Source of the DNA: Bacteroidia bacterium
GTDB lineage: Bacteria > Bacteroidota > Bacteroidia > Flavobacteriales > Flavobacteriaceae
NCBI GenBank assembly: GCA_018679315.1
Contig: JAHHLF010000061.1
Location: forward strand, 1-8,370
DNA length: 8,370 nucleotides
Direction of reading: 5' to 3'
Part shown: in pieces, positions 7,304 to 8,370 of the stretch
Position numbering within the stretch: position 1 is the stretch's first letter
How the letters are laid out: each line of letters begins with the position of its first letter
Position numbers and translations under genes: made by a program
The notes under the pieces: model-generated
The model's database searches: none
Seen by the model: the letters and a program-made list of their open reading frames with translations, nothing else
Told to the model about the DNA's origin: nothing

Positions 7304-7666
7304 ATGACCATTCAAGAATTAGTGACCGCTTGGTTTGAGCTATGGACTACAGGTAATTTCGAAGAATTACCATTGGCTGAAAATTTTACGCATACTAGTC
7401 CGTATGGTATTGTTAATGGCAGAGAAAACTATATGAACCTGGCTCGGACCAATAAAGAGGCATTCACCGGCAATACTTTTGATATTCACGAAACCCTATT
7501 TGATGGAAATCGGGGATGTATTCGGTATACTATGAAGTCTCCAACAGGTACCCTGGAAGTTAGCGAATGGATCCATGAATCAAATGGTATGATCTCAAAA
7601 ATTATAGCCTATTACAACTTACAGGAAGAACGAGCCGCAGGTCGTGGAATCCAGATAGATAACTAA
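7304..7666 (+). CDS. NTF2/SnoaL-like small protein
   Basis: The 120-residue protein looks like a single SnoaL/NTF2-like cone-shaped alpha+beta fold. The N-terminal helix (TIQELVTAWFELWTTGNFEELP) is followed by the usual FTHTSPYG and NGRENYMNLAR segments. Alternating strands follow, ending in a terminal strand that carries an aromatic pair (IIAYYNLQEER). Members of this fold are isomerases, cyclases, hydrolases or plain ligand-binding proteins, and the sequence does not allow a choice. No signal peptide or membrane segment is seen, so it is probably cytoplasmic. It begins 11 bp after the creatininase-family stop codon with no promoter box between, so the pair is most likely one operon and the two proteins may act on the same or related small molecules. 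The function is unknown. Confidence 0.78.
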   Translation: MTIQELVTAWFELWTTGNFEELPLAENFTHTSPYGIVNGRENYMNLARTNKEAFTGNTFDIHETLFDGNRGCIRYTMKSPTGTLEVSEWIHESNGMISKIIAYYNLQEERAAGRGIQIDN

Positions 7667-7677
7667 AAAAATAAGGA

Positions 7678-7860
7678 ATGCATTCTTTTCCATTGGGGGG
7701 AGGAATGGCTGTGGAAAATACGTATCAGTTGTATTTCCGGCAGGATCCGGAGAGATCCGGTCTGCTCAATTACCGACTTTACTTAACTGCCGAAACTTAT
7801 CATTATCACGATGACTGCAAGGCAGACACACTTGACAAGAAGAAGGATATCGACCGCTAA
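7678..7860 (+). CDS. Doubtful small ORF, 60 codons
   Basis: An ATG 11 bases after the NTF2-like stop opens a 60-codon frame. The product is hydrophilic, with Gly-rich residues 7-9, a Tyr/His-rich middle (TYHYHDD) and a charged Lys/Asp tail. I recognise no family, signal peptide or membrane helix. A purine-rich GGGGGGAGG (7695-7703) lies directly against an internal ATG at 7705, too close to act as a normal ribosome site. The spacing would suit a third gene of the creatininase operon, but the frame is short and could be chance. A small hairpin (stem 7747-7751 with 7756-7760, GAGA loop) lies inside it. If it is not real, 7667-8045 is gene-free. Confidence 0.3.
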   Translation: MHSFPLGGGMAVENTYQLYFRQDPERSGLLNYRLYLTAETYHYHDDCKADTLDKKKDIDR

Positions 7861-8045
7861 TTTCGATGGTTGAGCGGGGCTGGAATTGTAAGATAATCTA
7901 TATCTCATGTTCATCTTTTCTTACATATTCAACGACAAAGTTCTGCAATTTATTATTGAAAGTCAACACTTTAGTAATAATAAACCCAAAGGAATCAAGC
8001 TTTTATAGTCCCAATCGAGTAAAAAATCAATACATTTATAAGGCT
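7861..8045. other. Intergenic region before the lipoprotein gene
   Basis: This AT-rich stretch has no ORF worth reporting, no tRNA-like fold that I can see and no strong hairpin or terminator. The only candidate signal is TACATTTA at 8031-8038, one base off the TAnnTTTG -7 box and eight bases before the lipoprotein ATG. That spacing is very short and would imply a leaderless message, so I do not call it as a firm promoter. No terminator for the upstream operon is apparent. Confidence 0.5.
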
Positions 8046-8370
8046 ATGAAAACGAGGATCCTACCGCTTTTTTTTGTCTTCTTTCTCACATTATCCTGTT
8101 CTACGGATGACGTTTCTACCAGGGAAGATGAAACTTTACAGATCCTTCATGATATTGCAGTAGTAACAAGCTCTGATACAGCTATTTATGAATATAACAT
8201 ACTAAGAGCAAATGACATTGTCAATAGTACGGATCTAACAGCCACTTATGGGCTATCGCCTCTCTTTTCCTATCTAAATTCAACGGCAAACAAGCTTACT
8301 TTTTATACCGCGGCAAGCAATAGTTTTGACATTTTCGAAAAAGAAATTGGAAATTCCAATGTTCGCGCCT
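8046..8370 (+). CDS. Putative lipoprotein, N-terminal part only (runs off the right edge)
   Basis: An ATG at 8046 opens a frame that stays open to the end of the window (108 full codons). The N-terminus is a lipoprotein signal: Lys2 and Arg4, a Phe/Leu-rich core, then the lipobox Leu-Thr-Leu-Ser-Cys with Cys18 as the lipidated residue. Ser-Thr-Asp-Asp follows, typical of Bacteroidota lipoproteins. The acidic residues soon after Cys18 resemble the export signals that send such proteins to the cell surface in this phylum, but the match is loose. The mature part seen here (from about residue 30) is of mixed character with short hydrophobic strands (IAVVTSS, KLTFYTAAS, FDIFEKEIG) and no recognised domain. 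The rest of the gene is needed to name it. Confident that it is a real secreted lipoprotein gene; function unknown. Confidence 0.8.
   Translation, partial: MKTRILPLFFVFFLTLSCSTDDVSTREDETLQILHDIAVVTSSDTAIYEYNILRANDIVNSTDLTATYGLSPLFSYLNSTANKLTFYTAASNSFDIFEKEIGNSNVRA

Noticed and set aside
7747..7760. Hairpin CCGGA-GAGA-TCCGG as a terminator
   Set aside because: The stem is only 5 bp and no T-run follows, so it lacks what an intrinsic terminator needs.
1..8370. Mobile elements, CRISPR array, tRNA or rRNA, or a defence island
   Set aside because: No transposase or integrase genes, no regularly spaced repeats, no flanking terminal repeats and no RNA-gene signatures were seen; all large genes are intact chromosomal families.

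Overview
The window looks like an ordinary stretch of chromosome from a member of Bacteroidota, most likely a marine-type Flavobacteriaceae. Four things point there. A type IX secretion system Plug-family protein is encoded. Three gene starts are preceded by TAnnTTTG boxes, the -7 element of Bacteroidota promoters. Starts lack good Shine-Dalgarno sequences. The lipoprotein at the right edge has a typical Cys-Ser-Thr-Asp-Asp N-terminus. Genus cannot be fixed from the sequence alone.

Layout, left to right. Positions 1-146 hold no supported gene but carry a promoter. On the plus strand follow the T9SS Plug-like protein (147-1391, TTG start), a 203-bp gap with a hairpin, apaG (1595-1981) and pruA (2064-3692; P5C dehydrogenase) with its own promoter. 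Convergent to pruA, only 18 bp away, lies a large minus-strand gene (3711-6293). It encodes a class III nucleotide cyclase fused through one membrane helix to a TolB/FlgO-like region and a long TPR-like region. A 234-bp divergent intergenic region (6294-6527) contains a perfect 14-bp palindrome close to the cyclase start and a TATATTTG promoter box for the next plus-strand pair. That pair is a creatininase-family metallohydrolase (6528-7292) and a small NTF2/SnoaL-like protein (7304-7666), 11 bp apart and probably one operon. From 7667 to 8045 the DNA is sparse, with one doubtful 60-codon ORF. At 8046 a lipoprotein gene starts and runs off the right edge.

The genes do not form one pathway. 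Plug serves protein export at the outer membrane, PruA finishes proline catabolism to glutamate, and ApaG is a conserved protein of unclear role. The cyclase is a stand-alone signalling receptor, and the creatininase/NTF2 pair is probably a small enzymatic module of unknown substrate. The most interesting item is the cyclase: its canonical substrate-selecting Lys/Asp pair reads Gln/Asn while the metal-binding and transition-state residues are intact, and a palindrome sits just upstream of its start. I see no mobile element, CRISPR array, tRNA or rRNA, and no convincing undescribed multi-gene system.
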